From contig NZ_BMED01000001.1 of assembly GCF_014636315.1 (NCBI RefSeq), positions 1,741,941 to 1,805,940 of the forward strand: a DNA stretch of 64,000 nucleotides. The letters are read 5' to 3'. A program made the position numbers and the translations under genes. This document shows, piece after piece, positions 18,647 to 26,375 of this stretch (position 1 is its first letter; every line of letters starts with the position of its first letter). The DNA comes from Parundibacterium terreum (lineage in GTDB: Bacteria; Pseudomonadota; Gammaproteobacteria; Burkholderiales; Burkholderiaceae_D). The notes below the pieces were generated by a model. That model saw only the letters and a program-made list of their open reading frames with translations, did not search any database and was not told the DNA's origin.

Positions 18647-20059
18647 ATGTTTTCCACCATGCCTGACACTGATACGCAATATGCAAGCATCAAGATGTAT
18701 GCCTCGCGCGAGGAGATTTATCCGCGCGAGGTCAAGGGCTTGTTTGCAAACTGGCGCTGGATCTGCGTTTGGTTGACACAGTTGGTCTTCTACGGATTGC
18801 CATGGCTGTCATGGAATGGCCGCCAGGCTGTATTGTTTGATCTCGCTGCCAGGAAATTCTATTTGTTCGGCATCGTGCTATGGCCGCAGGATTTTATTTA
18901 TCTGGCGGTGCTGCTGATTATCTGTGCCTATTCACTCTTTCTGTTCACGACAGTCGCCGGCCGTCTCTGGTGCGGCTTCGCGTGCCCGCAGACGGTGTAC
19001 AGCGAGATATTCATGTGGGTAGAAAGGAAAATCGAGGGTAGCCGCAGCGCACGCATCCGGCTGGACAGGCAAGCCTGGAGCACGGAAAAAGCGATGAAAA
19101 AGGCTGCCAAGCACGCGGTCTGGCTGGGTATTGCCTTGTGGACCGGTATCAGTTTTGTCGGCTATTTCACCCCCATACACAGCTTGATGCAGGAAATACT
19201 GCTGCTGACACTCGGTCCCTGGGAATGGTTCTGGGTATTGTTCTACGCACTTGCAACCTATGGCAATGCCGGATGGTTGCGGGAACAGGTGTGCAAATAC
19301 ATGTGTCCTTATGCGCGCTTCCAAAGCGTGATGTTCGACCAGGATACCTTGATGGTGACCTATGATGGGTTGCGGGGAGAACCCCGCGGCGCGAAGAAAG
19401 CCGCGAGCACGGGAGCAAACGGGTCCGGCGCATGCATAGACTGTTCGATGTGCGTACAGGTATGCCCTACCGGCATCGACATTCGCAACGGCCTGCAGTA
19501 CGAATGCATAGGATGTGCAGCCTGCATAGATGCCTGCGATACGGTGATGGATAAGATACAGGCTCCGCGCGGCCTGATCAGGTATTCAACCGCAAATGCA
19601 ATCAAACACCATTTCTCACCCCAACAACTGATGCGCTCGGTTTACCGTCCGAGGGTACTCATCTATAGCGGCCTGCTGGTGCTGATTGTCAGCATTTTCT
19701 TTGGCAGTCTGCTGACCCGTACTCCGCTGAAACTGGACGTGATACGCGACCGGGGCTCCATGGGTAGAGAGTTGGATGGAGGAGTAATAGAAAACGTATA
19801 CCGCCTGCAGGTGATGAATACCGACGAACTTGCCCACACCTATCAGCTCAAGGTTTCCGGCATCGACTCCATCACGCTGGAAACGCCAGAGCAAATAACG
19901 CTGGCCGGTGCAACGGCCAAGGCGATACCGGTTCGCGTGCATGTAGGCCATGGCGAAGGGAAACCCGGCAGCAATCATATCTGGTTCGAGTTGCAGGCAA
20001 TGGACAAGCCTGATCTGCAAGTCAAAGAAAAAGCTGTATTTTTTGTTCCACGCCCCTAG
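18647..20059 (+). CDS. ccoG: Cytochrome c oxidase accessory protein CcoG (FixG/RdxA, polyferredoxin-like)
   Basis: 470 residues. There are about five membrane helices, an N-terminal WCGFACPQTVYSEIF motif, and a pair of 4Fe-4S cluster motifs (CIDCSMCVQVCP and CIGCAACIDACD). A periplasmic Ig-like C-terminal domain begins near residue 360. In the cbb3 maturation pathway it acts as a cupric reductase helping copper reach CcoN. Two ATGs, 18647 and 18659, are possible and neither has a good ribosome-binding site; the family match starts after both. Confidence 0.93.
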   Translation: MFSTMPDTDTQYASIKMYASREEIYPREVKGLFANWRWICVWLTQLVFYGLPWLSWNGRQAVLFDLAARKFYLFGIVLWPQDFIYLAVLLIICAYSLFLFTTVAGRLWCGFACPQTVYSEIFMWVERKIEGSRSARIRLDRQAWSTEKAMKKAAKHAVWLGIALWTGISFVGYFTPIHSLMQEILLLTLGPWEWFWVLFYALATYGNAGWLREQVCKYMCPYARFQSVMFDQDTLMVTYDGLRGEPRGAKKAASTGANGSGACIDCSMCVQVCPTGIDIRNGLQYECIGCAACIDACDTVMDKIQAPRGLIRYSTANAIKHHFSPQQLMRSVYRPRVLIYSGLLVLIVSIFFGSLLTRTPLKLDVIRDRGSMGRELDGGVIENVYRLQVMNTDELAHTYQLKVSGIDSITLETPEQITLAGATAKAIPVRVHVGHGEGKPGSNHIWFELQAMDKPDLQVKEKAVFFVPRP

Positions 20060-20068
20060 GAGAATAAT

Positions 20069-20590
20069 ATGCGTGCTGTCGCGTCCGCCATACATCAGGA
20101 TCGGGCCAGGCCTTGGTTCAAACACCCATGGCTCTGGTTTTTACTGGCACCGCCTATCATCTCCGTAGTGGCCGGCTCTTATATGGCTTCTGTCGCCTAT
20201 CGTTCACAAGATGCGATGGTCGTTGACGATTACTATAAGGAAGGCAAAGCCATCAATCAGGATCTGCGGCGCGACAAGGCTGCCGTCGCATTACATCTGA
20301 ATGCGCTGATGAACTACGACGCCGCGCGCGGCATAGTGAACGGCCGGATGAATCCGATAAAGGCAATTCACGGCGGCAACCTGACAGTGAAATTTATTCA
20401 CCCTACCCAGCCGTCCAAAGATCTGGCCATAGCAACGCATGTGGATGAGGCTGGGAATTTCTCGCTGGTTTTGCCCATGCTGGACAGGGCCTTGTGGCAA
20501 GTCACGCTGGAAGACCAGGAGCATCAGTGGCGTCTGAGCGGCGTATGGAACTGGCCTCAGCAGCAAGGCATGGAACTTGACCCGCTATAA
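20069..20590 (+). CDS. ccoH: FixH/CcoH family oxidase assembly protein
   Basis: 173 residues, ATG at 20069 with AGGAGA immediately upstream and 9 bases after ccoG. One membrane helix (WLWFLLAPPIISVVAGSYMA) is followed by the CcoH signature VVDDYYKEGKAINQDLRRDKAA and a periplasmic beta-rich domain. CcoH is needed for stable assembly of the cbb3 complex. Confidence 0.9.
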   Translation: MRAVASAIHQDRARPWFKHPWLWFLLAPPIISVVAGSYMASVAYRSQDAMVVDDYYKEGKAINQDLRRDKAAVALHLNALMNYDAARGIVNGRMNPIKAIHGGNLTVKFIHPTQPSKDLAIATHVDEAGNFSLVLPMLDRALWQVTLEDQEHQWRLSGVWNWPQQQGMELDPL

Positions 20591-20627
20591 ATATAATAAA
20601 CTGCGAAAAGCAAAACGGAGATTGTAG

Positions 20628-20876
20628 ATGCGACTTCTGATGACGATACTATGGCCTTCATTCCTGGTGGCTATTGCCGCCGAAGGCTTGTTTTTTTCGC
20701 TGTTTGATCCTCTTGATTTGGCACCTGGAGGCAAACATATAGAACTGCCGGCAGTCGCAGTATACAGCGCGGGATTTCTCTGCTTCTGGCTATTCTGCGC
20801 ACTGGCAAGTTCATTGAGCTGCTATCTGCTGGAGGCAAAGGTGGATGCAACCTCCGGTCGGCAATCGCCCTTCTAG
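20628..20876 (+). CDS. Small two-helix membrane protein downstream of ccoH
   Basis: 82 residues, ATG at 20628 preceded by GGAG. Hydrophobic stretches at about 5-27 and 42-66 predict two membrane helices. I do not recognise a named domain. It ends 13 bases before the convergent fnr stop and is likely the last gene of the cco cluster. Small proteins in this place occur in related genomes, so an assembly or stability role for the oxidase is plausible but unproved. Confidence 0.6.
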   Translation: MRLLMTILWPSFLVAIAAEGLFFSLFDPLDLAPGGKHIELPAVAVYSAGFLCFWLFCALASSLSCYLLEAKVDATSGRQSPF

Positions 20877-20889
20877 CTCATTTTTTATT

Positions 20890-21660
20890 TTAACCGCAAC
20901 TTTCCGTGCCCGCCGCGAGAGCCTTCAGTCTAGGCAGTTGCAGTAATTCGATTTCCCTGTGGTCCACTTTCAGCAAATCCAGTTTCTTGAATTTGGACAG
21001 CAGGCGGCTGACGCTTTCTATCGTCAGGCCAAGATAGTTACCTATCTCCTCGCGCGACATCCGCAACTGGAAGCGGGTAGAAGAATAGCCGCGTGTCGCA
21101 TAGCGGGATGACAGGTTCACCAGAAAAGCGGCAAAACGCTGGTCGGCACGCATGCTGCCCAACAGCAGCATCACATTCTGTTCGCGGGTAATTTCGCGGC
21201 TCATGATGCGATGGAAATGGCTTAGCAGATTGGGGATTTCACCAAACAATCCCTCCAGACCGGAAAACGGTATTTCGCATACTTCACTGTCTTCCAGCGC
21301 TATCGCATCGCAATGGTGGCGTTCGGTGCTGATGGCATCCATACCCAGTAACTCGCCTGCCATCTGGAAGCCGGTGATGTGCTGCTGGCCGCCGGAATTG
21401 ATCTGGTAAGTCTTGAAGTGGCCGAAGCGGATTGCGTACAGGTTGGTGAAGGGATCATCCATGCGGTATAAGGCACTGTCGCGGGCAACGCGGCGGCGGC
21501 GGCCTATGATCTTGTCCAGCTTGTCCATATCCGTCTCTGCCAAGCCCATGGGCAGGCACAGTTGATGCAGGCTGCACGAAGAGCAGTGCGCACGAATCTC
21601 ACTGAGATTGACGGGAGCAGAGGAATGCAGAGCAATGCTTTGCGGTGTCGTGTTTTCCAT
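20890..21660 (-). CDS. fnr: Fnr/Anr-type oxygen-sensing transcriptional regulator
   Basis: 256 residues of the Crp/Fnr family. The N-terminal cysteines C26, C29 and C35 (CSSCSLHQLC) plus C117 (HHCDAI) match the four ligands of the O2-labile 4Fe-4S cluster. The helix-turn-helix EEIGNYLGLTIESVSRLL carries E215, S218 and R219, the ExxSR pattern that reads TTGAT half-sites. Three perfect TTGAT-N4-ATCAA sites lie within 15 kb, upstream of usp, hemN and ccoN, so regulator and targets are physically linked. The gene converges on the cco cluster. Confidence 0.95.
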   Translation of the reverse strand: MENTTPQSIALHSSAPVNLSEIRAHCSSCSLHQLCLPMGLAETDMDKLDKIIGRRRRVARDSALYRMDDPFTNLYAIRFGHFKTYQINSGGQQHITGFQMAGELLGMDAISTERHHCDAIALEDSEVCEIPFSGLEGLFGEIPNLLSHFHRIMSREITREQNVMLLLGSMRADQRFAAFLVNLSSRYATRGYSSTRFQLRMSREEIGNYLGLTIESVSRLLSKFKKLDLLKVDHREIELLQLPRLKALAAGTESCG

Positions 21661-21707
21661 AAGGAAGGTGATTTTGTAACGCTAGGTAACCTTGCTAGTT
21701 TAACCTA

Positions 21708-21722
21708 TTTTGCACTGCAAAA
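21708..21722. promoter_or_regulatory. 15-bp palindrome upstream of fnr
   Basis: TTTTGCA-C-TGCAAAA is a perfect inverted repeat with 7-bp arms, 47 bases upstream of the fnr start codon and within its likely promoter. No TTGAT box was found here, so fnr itself does not show an obvious autoregulatory site. The protein that would bind is unknown. The same intergenic region carries a TATAAT at 21804-21809 that may serve the divergent gene at 21887. Confidence 0.4.
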
Positions 21723-21886
21723 ACGGGATATACGCCTGAAAACCAATAGTGTGCAGCCTCGCCTGCAAACAGGCTCCGCTTCCGGCAGTTTGCCGCTTGC
21801 CTTTATAATACCTATAGCAGGAATTGCCGTTCCGCCAAGCGCGATAAAGCGCTGCCATACGATCAGAATGAATGTCAGGAGACAGC

Positions 21887-22459
21887 ATGCATTTCAGCCC
21901 CCTTTTTGCCCGGAAATTATTTGCATTTGCACTAGCCCTCTGTAGTCTGCAGGCGGCATCGGCGCAAACGCCATCGGGCACAAATTCCACAACAACAGCG
22001 CCTGTCGCGGCCAGTGCCAAGCCCTGCGACAGCGAAGAATACCGCCAGTTTGATTTTTGGCTGGGCCAGTGGGATGTCTATCTGCCTGACGGCAAGACCG
22101 CCGGCGCCAGCGTAATCCAGTCGTTTGCCGACGGCTGCGCATTACTGGAAAACTGGTCGGGTACAGGCGGTTTTACCGGAAAAAGTATCAATATCTATGA
22201 CATCACCGATAAACAGTGGCACCAGAGCTGGGTGGATAATAGCGGCAGCCGACTGAACCTGGAAGGCAAGTTCGCCGATGGCAAAATGGTGCTGTGGACC
22301 GATGCGCCCAATCCGAACAAGGCAGGCGCCCTGCTTCGACAGCAAATTACCTGGACAAAGAATACGGACGGCTCAGTGCGCCAGTTGTGGCAAACTTCGG
22401 AAGATGCCGGCAAAACCTGGGTTACCGCCTTCGATGGAAAATACGTCAGAAGGAAATGA
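21887..22459 (+). CDS. Exported protein of a DUF1579-like family
   Basis: 190 residues from the ATG at 21887, which has AGGAGA at 21876-21881; an in-frame ATG at 21872 overlaps that site. A signal peptide ends near SLQAASA, followed by a Ser/Thr/Ala linker. The mature part begins EYRQFDFWLGQWDVY and continues as a lipocalin-like beta sheet with repeated W residues (NWSGTGGFTGKSIN, QWHQSWVDNSG). The FDFWxGxWxV start is shared by a family of exported proteins without known biochemical role. A small-ligand-binding barrel is likely. Confidence 0.65.
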   Translation: MHFSPLFARKLFAFALALCSLQAASAQTPSGTNSTTTAPVAASAKPCDSEEYRQFDFWLGQWDVYLPDGKTAGASVIQSFADGCALLENWSGTGGFTGKSINIYDITDKQWHQSWVDNSGSRLNLEGKFADGKMVLWTDAPNPNKAGALLRQQITWTKNTDGSVRQLWQTSEDAGKTWVTAFDGKYVRRK

Positions 22460-22463
22460 TGCT

Positions 22464-22862
22464 ATGAGCGAGTCCCTGCGCCATCTCAACATCAGCATTA
22501 TGCGCACTGCACAGGCTGTGTATGACTATGCCAGCATGCCGCAGAATTTTTCCCACTGGGCATCCGGCCTGGGCAATGGATTGAAACAGCATGGTGATGC
22601 TTGGACCGCAAACACCGACAACGGGCAGGTAACAATACGCTTCAGCACCCGCAATACCTATGGCGTACTGGACCACTGGGTCAGCCTGCCGACAGGGCAA
22701 AAGGTGTACATACCACTGCGCGTGATCGCCAATGGTGAGCATAGCGAGCTGGTGTTTACGCTGCTGCGCCAGCCGGATATAGATGACGCGAAATTTGCCG
22801 CCGATGCCGCTTGGGTCACGCGCGATTTGCAGCGCTTAAAAGATATCCTGGAATCGGCATGA
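22464..22862 (+). CDS. SRPBCC (START/Bet v1-like) family protein
   Basis: 132 residues from the ATG at 22464, with AAGGA about 9 bases upstream and 4 bases after the preceding stop. The order IMRTAQAVYDYASMPQNFSHWASGL, a beta core, and a long C-terminal helix (AADAAWVTRDLQRLKDILES) is the helix-grip fold of the polyketide cyclase/SRPBCC superfamily. These proteins bind hydrophobic ligands; the ligand is unknown. The stop overlaps the next ATG, so the two genes are coupled. Confidence 0.75.
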   Translation: MSESLRHLNISIMRTAQAVYDYASMPQNFSHWASGLGNGLKQHGDAWTANTDNGQVTIRFSTRNTYGVLDHWVSLPTGQKVYIPLRVIANGEHSELVFTLLRQPDIDDAKFAADAAWVTRDLQRLKDILESA

Positions 22863-23092
22863 GCCTCAGCCGCCGCGCCAGCGGGCGCATCATCAGTTTG
22901 TCATTGGTAGTCACCGTCGCCGCAATATTGCTACTGGCGATCTCCTACAGCTCGGAGTTTGTGCTGCACTGGCTGTTCGGGCTGGATAGCCAGGAACAGG
23001 TCGTCTTCCGGGACGCGTGTTCGCTGGTGGCGATTGGAGCTTTGGTGCTGGCGGCAATGGTAAATCAGGCGGCCAGGCAAAGTCGCAAGTAG
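22859..23092 (+). CDS. Small two-helix membrane protein
   Basis: 77 residues, ATG overlapping the previous stop (ATGA at 22859-22862). Two hydrophobic segments (about 10-35 and 50-70) surround a short polar loop. No family recognised. Translational coupling to the SRPBCC gene makes it likely to be real. Confidence 0.55.
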   Translation: MSLSRRASGRIISLSLVVTVAAILLLAISYSSEFVLHWLFGLDSQEQVVFRDACSLVAIGALVLAAMVNQAARQSRK

Positions 23093-23306
23093 CGATGTCT
23101 CTTGCCATGCCAATTTTTTCTGTGTTGCCAACTGTCCCTAACTGATGAAATTACACTTCGCAAATACAAAGGCAACAGCAGAACTGCCTGTAGGATAAAG
23201 CGTAGCAACATCACGTCCTCTCCGACTTAAGAACTGGCTTTTCTAGAAATAAGAGAATCTGGTTGACGCTGTTTTTGACTTTGCTTTTGACTTTCAACCG
23301 CTCGAA

Positions 23307-23475
23307 GCCTCGCCGATTGTGCGGTACATAAAATGGATCAGAAACAGGTGTGTTTGAGCGCAGCGAGTTTCGCCTGTTTCCCATTTTTTGTGCCGCATAA
23401 TCGGGCACCCCGAAGGGGCGAGGCTTGCGGTCGCCTTTCTTGGCTTACCTTCTTTGGCGAGACAAAGAAGGTAAG
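23307..23475. repeat. Palindromic intergenic repeat element (long hairpin plus 13-bp stem-loop)
   Basis: Within the 474-base gap 23093-23566. The outer arms GCCTCGCC (23307-23314) and GGCGAGGC (23417-23424) enclose imperfect 24-nt arms at 23313-23336 and 23381-23404. Inside lie GAAACAGG (23341-23348) and CCTGTTTC (23373-23380) around a GAGCGCAGCGAG loop. A second hairpin follows: CTTACCTTCTTTG at 23444-23456 pairs perfectly with 23463-23475 over a 6-nt loop. This resembles dispersed palindromic repeats found between genes in many beta- and gammaproteobacteria. Short open frames across it on both strands are not convincing genes. The rest of the gap, 23093-23306, shows only a repeated TTTTGACTTT. 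Confidence 0.65.
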
Positions 23476-23566
23476 TAGCTGTCGGGCTACCCCCGACCAG
23501 CACAGCCTCCACAAAGTGCAACTTCGTTAGCGAGCCACAAACTATCTAAAGGCTAGTAGCCCAACG

Positions 23567-24196
23567 TTACCTCAGCACGCAAGTCAGCATCCAGAAATAT
23601 TCAGTCCTGTGGATACGAATATCCTTGGCCGCCGGACCGAACTTCTTGCGCAAGGCGCTGTCTGTAGGAAAATTCTTGATGATCTCCACCCTGCTGCCGT
23701 CTTCCTGCAGACGCATCTGATAGGTATTGCCTTCCAGGTCGGTACGCGCGATCGGCGTGCTGCTGCCTTCCACGTAATTATTGTCGATTAACACCAGCAG
23801 CTTGTCCTTGCCGCCGCTCTTGCTCAGGCCGGAGAGAAAGGCGGTCTGTTCTTCACGCTTGATGTGCGACCACAGGAAGCCGGCAAAACAGGCGCTGAAG
23901 TCGGCAGGCGGCAGATTGAAGGCATCTGCAATCGCAAATTCTACCTTGCCTTGCGGGTAGCTCTTGCTCTGCGCAATATCCAGCATGGCCTGGTTGAAGT
24001 CTGTCGCCAGCACGGAATTTGCAAGCGGTGCATAACGCTCGGTCCAGTAGCCTGTGCCGCAGGCTATCTCCAGCACCTTATGCCCTTGCAATACATCGCC
24101 GATGCGCTGTTCCAGCTGTGTCAGATCAGCCTGGCGTTCCGGCTTTTGATAAATGGTTTCGTAGCTCTTGGCTCTTTGGGCGTAGTATTCGCGCAT
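23567..24196 (-). CDS. Class I SAM-dependent methyltransferase
   Basis: 209 residues, ATG at 24196 preceded by AGAGGAAA. The N-terminus MREYYAQRAKSYETIY is followed by SAM motif I (VLEIACGTGYWTE), an acidic motif II region (VLATDFNQAMLDIA) and a post-I motif (VEFAIADAFNLP). The substrate cannot be told; UbiE-like and small-molecule methyltransferases share this layout. It lies 52 bases downstream of the HAD phosphatase on the same strand, so it may be the third gene of a cysB-HAD-methyltransferase unit. Confidence 0.82.
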   Translation of the reverse strand: MREYYAQRAKSYETIYQKPERQADLTQLEQRIGDVLQGHKVLEIACGTGYWTERYAPLANSVLATDFNQAMLDIAQSKSYPQGKVEFAIADAFNLPPADFSACFAGFLWSHIKREEQTAFLSGLSKSGGKDKLLVLIDNNYVEGSSTPIARTDLEGNTYQMRLQEDGSRVEIIKNFPTDSALRKKFGPAAKDIRIHRTEYFWMLTCVLR

Positions 24197-24248
24197 AAAA
24201 TTTCCTCTTGTTTCTGTATCTGTTGTATTGCCGGCAGCAAAACTGCTC

Positions 24249-25046
24249 TTATTTTTCGTTCAGGATGGAGTTCGCCAATTCGACAAATCCTGCACCGTAT
24301 TCCTGTTGCGTGACATAGGCAGGATGCGCATCGAAACGATCCAGGAACTTGCGCACATTCGCCACACCAACGGTCAAAGGATAGTGGGCAAACATCGACG
24401 CATCGTTGGCCGAATCGCCAACAAACACGTATTGCCGGCAAGCTGCGTCGTCACCGATGCCGAATACCTGCTGCAGTACACGCTGGCTCATGCTCTGCTT
24501 GGAAAACGGCACCACCGATGCATGTGCATGAATGCTGCTGGTAGTTGCATACAAGCCTTCGGCCCGGATCAGCGCTGCCACGGCTTCCAGTTGCGATAAG
24601 GGTATCGGTGCAATGTTCTCACCGATATCAAAGGCCAGATCCCCCACCCGCTGCGCGGCATCTTCCGCAATATGAATAGCGGGAAAATGCCGCTGCATCT
24701 TCAGCGCGAACTCTTCCAGCCGGTGGCGGTGTTGCCGGCGCGTTTCTGCATCGGCATAAAACATCGATTGCAAGCGGCCTTGCGCATCCAGCCAGAACGC
24801 GCTGGCGCCATTTTCTGCAATCACCGCATCGAAACTGCACAATCTAAGCAAAGGCAAGGTCCAGTAGGTCGGCCGCCCGGTAACGGCAATGACTTTCAGG
24901 CCAGCAGCTCTGAGCCTTTCCACCGCATCCAGCGCAGCGATCGTCAAGCGCCCATGCGTAGTGAACGTGTCATCGATGTCGGTCAGCACGCCCTTCACCA
25001 GGCGACGCTCTTCCGGCGGCCAGTCCGCCAGTGCCCGCATGCTCAT
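24249..25046 (-). CDS. HAD-IIB family hydrolase (sugar-phosphate phosphatase type)
   Basis: 265 residues from the ATG at 25046, whose ATGA overlaps the stop of the LysR gene. The open frame continues far upstream, but that part is only a shadow of the regulator. Motif I is DIDDT (KGVLTDIDDTFTTHGRL), motif II is the T in VIAVTGRP, and motif IV is GDSANDASMF. The cap lies between motifs II and III, as in the Cof / mannosyl-3-phosphoglycerate phosphatase group. Substrate unknown. Coupling to a CysB-type regulator is curious. Confidence 0.8.
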   Translation of the reverse strand: MSMRALADWPPEERRLVKGVLTDIDDTFTTHGRLTIAALDAVERLRAAGLKVIAVTGRPTYWTLPLLRLCSFDAVIAENGASAFWLDAQGRLQSMFYADAETRRQHRHRLEEFALKMQRHFPAIHIAEDAAQRVGDLAFDIGENIAPIPLSQLEAVAALIRAEGLYATTSSIHAHASVVPFSKQSMSQRVLQQVFGIGDDAACRQYVFVGDSANDASMFAHYPLTVGVANVRKFLDRFDAHPAYVTQQEYGAGFVELANSILNEK

Positions 25047-25984
25047 AAATCGTAGGTATCCTTGCCGCCCTGCATGACCTGGTCTATCAGCTTGCGGTTC
25101 AGGGTAGGCGTCAGCAATTCTATAAACGTGTAGATATAGCTGCGCAGGTAGGCGCCGTTCTTCACAGCCACCCGCGAGACATTCATGCCGAACAGGTGGC
25201 CAACGGGAATCGAGCGCAGGTTCTTGTCGCGTTCGGCATCGTAGGCCATACCGGCAATCACACCGACGCCCATGCCCAGCTCTACATAAGTCTTGATCAC
25301 GTCGGCATCTATCGCTTCCAGCAAGATATCCGGTTTCAGGTTGCGGATCTCGAATGCATGGTCTATCTTGCTGCGGCCGGCAAATGCGCCGTCGTAGGTA
25401 ATCAGCGGATAGTGCGCAATTTCTTCCAGCGTGATGCTCTTCAGCTTCAGCAGCGGATGCTCGGGCGGCACCACCACCACATGCTCCCACTGGTAGCAAG
25501 GCATGGAGACCAGGCCGTCTATGCCTGCAATAGCCTCGGTCGCGATCGCCAGGTCGGCCTGGTCGCGCATGACCATCTCGGCAATCTGCTTGGGATTGCC
25601 CTGCAGCAGCGACAGCCTGACCTTGGGATACCTTTGCATGAAGGCTTGCACTACCTTGGGCAAGGCATAACGTGCCTGGGTATGCGTAGTGGCAATTGTG
25701 AAGCTGCCACTGTCCTGCGCTGCATATTCCTTGCCTATGCGCTTCAGACCATCGATTTCTTGCATGATCAGTTCTACCGACTTCAACACCGCCCGCCCGG
25801 GCTCGGTCAGGCCGCGTATACGCTTGCCGTGACGCGTAAAGATATCCACGCCCAGCTCTTCTTCCAGCTCGATAATCGCTTTGGATACCCCTGGTTGCGA
25901 GGTAAACAAGGCCTTGGCAGCTTCGGTCAGGTTAAAATTTTGCCGCACTGCTTCGCGGACAAAGCGTAGTTGATGTAGATTCAT
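25043..25984 (-). CDS. cysB: CysB-type LysR family regulator
   Basis: 313 residues. The N-terminal winged helix (LTEAAKALFTSQPGVSKAIIELEEELGVDIF) is followed by the conserved FTRHGKRIRGLTEPG and a CysB-like effector domain with TTHTQARYALP, the sulfate/acetylserine pocket motif. It is divergent from the TauE-cysI-cysHDN-cobA operon, which it most likely activates when sulfur is limiting and O-acetylserine accumulates. A Cbl paralogue is the alternative, but the gene order favours the main regulator. Confidence 0.88.
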   Translation of the reverse strand: MNLHQLRFVREAVRQNFNLTEAAKALFTSQPGVSKAIIELEEELGVDIFTRHGKRIRGLTEPGRAVLKSVELIMQEIDGLKRIGKEYAAQDSGSFTIATTHTQARYALPKVVQAFMQRYPKVRLSLLQGNPKQIAEMVMRDQADLAIATEAIAGIDGLVSMPCYQWEHVVVVPPEHPLLKLKSITLEEIAHYPLITYDGAFAGRSKIDHAFEIRNLKPDILLEAIDADVIKTYVELGMGVGVIAGMAYDAERDKNLRSIPVGHLFGMNVSRVAVKNGAYLRSYIYTFIELLTPTLNRKLIDQVMQGGKDTYDL

Positions 25985-26375
25985 TGTTGGCCTTGAACCC
26001 CGTTTATTGCTGCCTGAGCAACAAAATAAATCGGGAAATTGCGGAATACCGTCGTTTTAGGCTGGCCTGCCGCGCATCCACTGCACAGAGCTCTTATGCC
26101 TGATAATTTGGTTTTTTATCTTTTTATATACCATTAACAGTATATAGTTTATTCGCCTGCCGGAGCTCATTCAAGAGCAGCTTTTTCTCTGAATAAATAT
26201 CTATAAGACAATATTTTTCATCTTTCTCAATGCTTTTTCCGTCATCGGCATGCAATAAGACAAAATCCCTGGCCCGCATATCCTTATATCAAAAGCGCAT
26301 ATAAGCAAATAAATACTATGTAGTTTGGAATAAAGCACATATTCATTACGATGCATCTACTTTGCGCGAGGGGAT
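25985..26375. promoter_or_regulatory. Divergent control region between cysB and the sulfate-assimilation operon
   Basis: 391 bases without a credible gene, strikingly AT-rich compared with the flanks. Best internal signal: CTTATAT at 26283-26289 and ATATAAG at 26299-26305, a 7-bp inverted repeat with a 9-base spacer. AATAAGACAA/TATAAGACAA-like direct repeats occur near 26203 and 26254. Long AT-rich sites of this kind are known for CysB, so these are candidate operators. I cannot assign the -35/-10 elements with confidence. GAGGGG just before 26376 is the ribosome-binding site of the first gene. Confidence 0.6.

Noticed and set aside
23211..23530. Short open frames on both strands of the palindromic repeat
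   Set aside because: They follow from the inverted-repeat structure and give unrelated low-quality peptides.
25047..25499. N-terminal extension of the HAD phosphatase frame into the LysR gene
   Set aside because: The HAD match starts at the ATG at 25046; the extension is out of frame with the regulator and has no motif.
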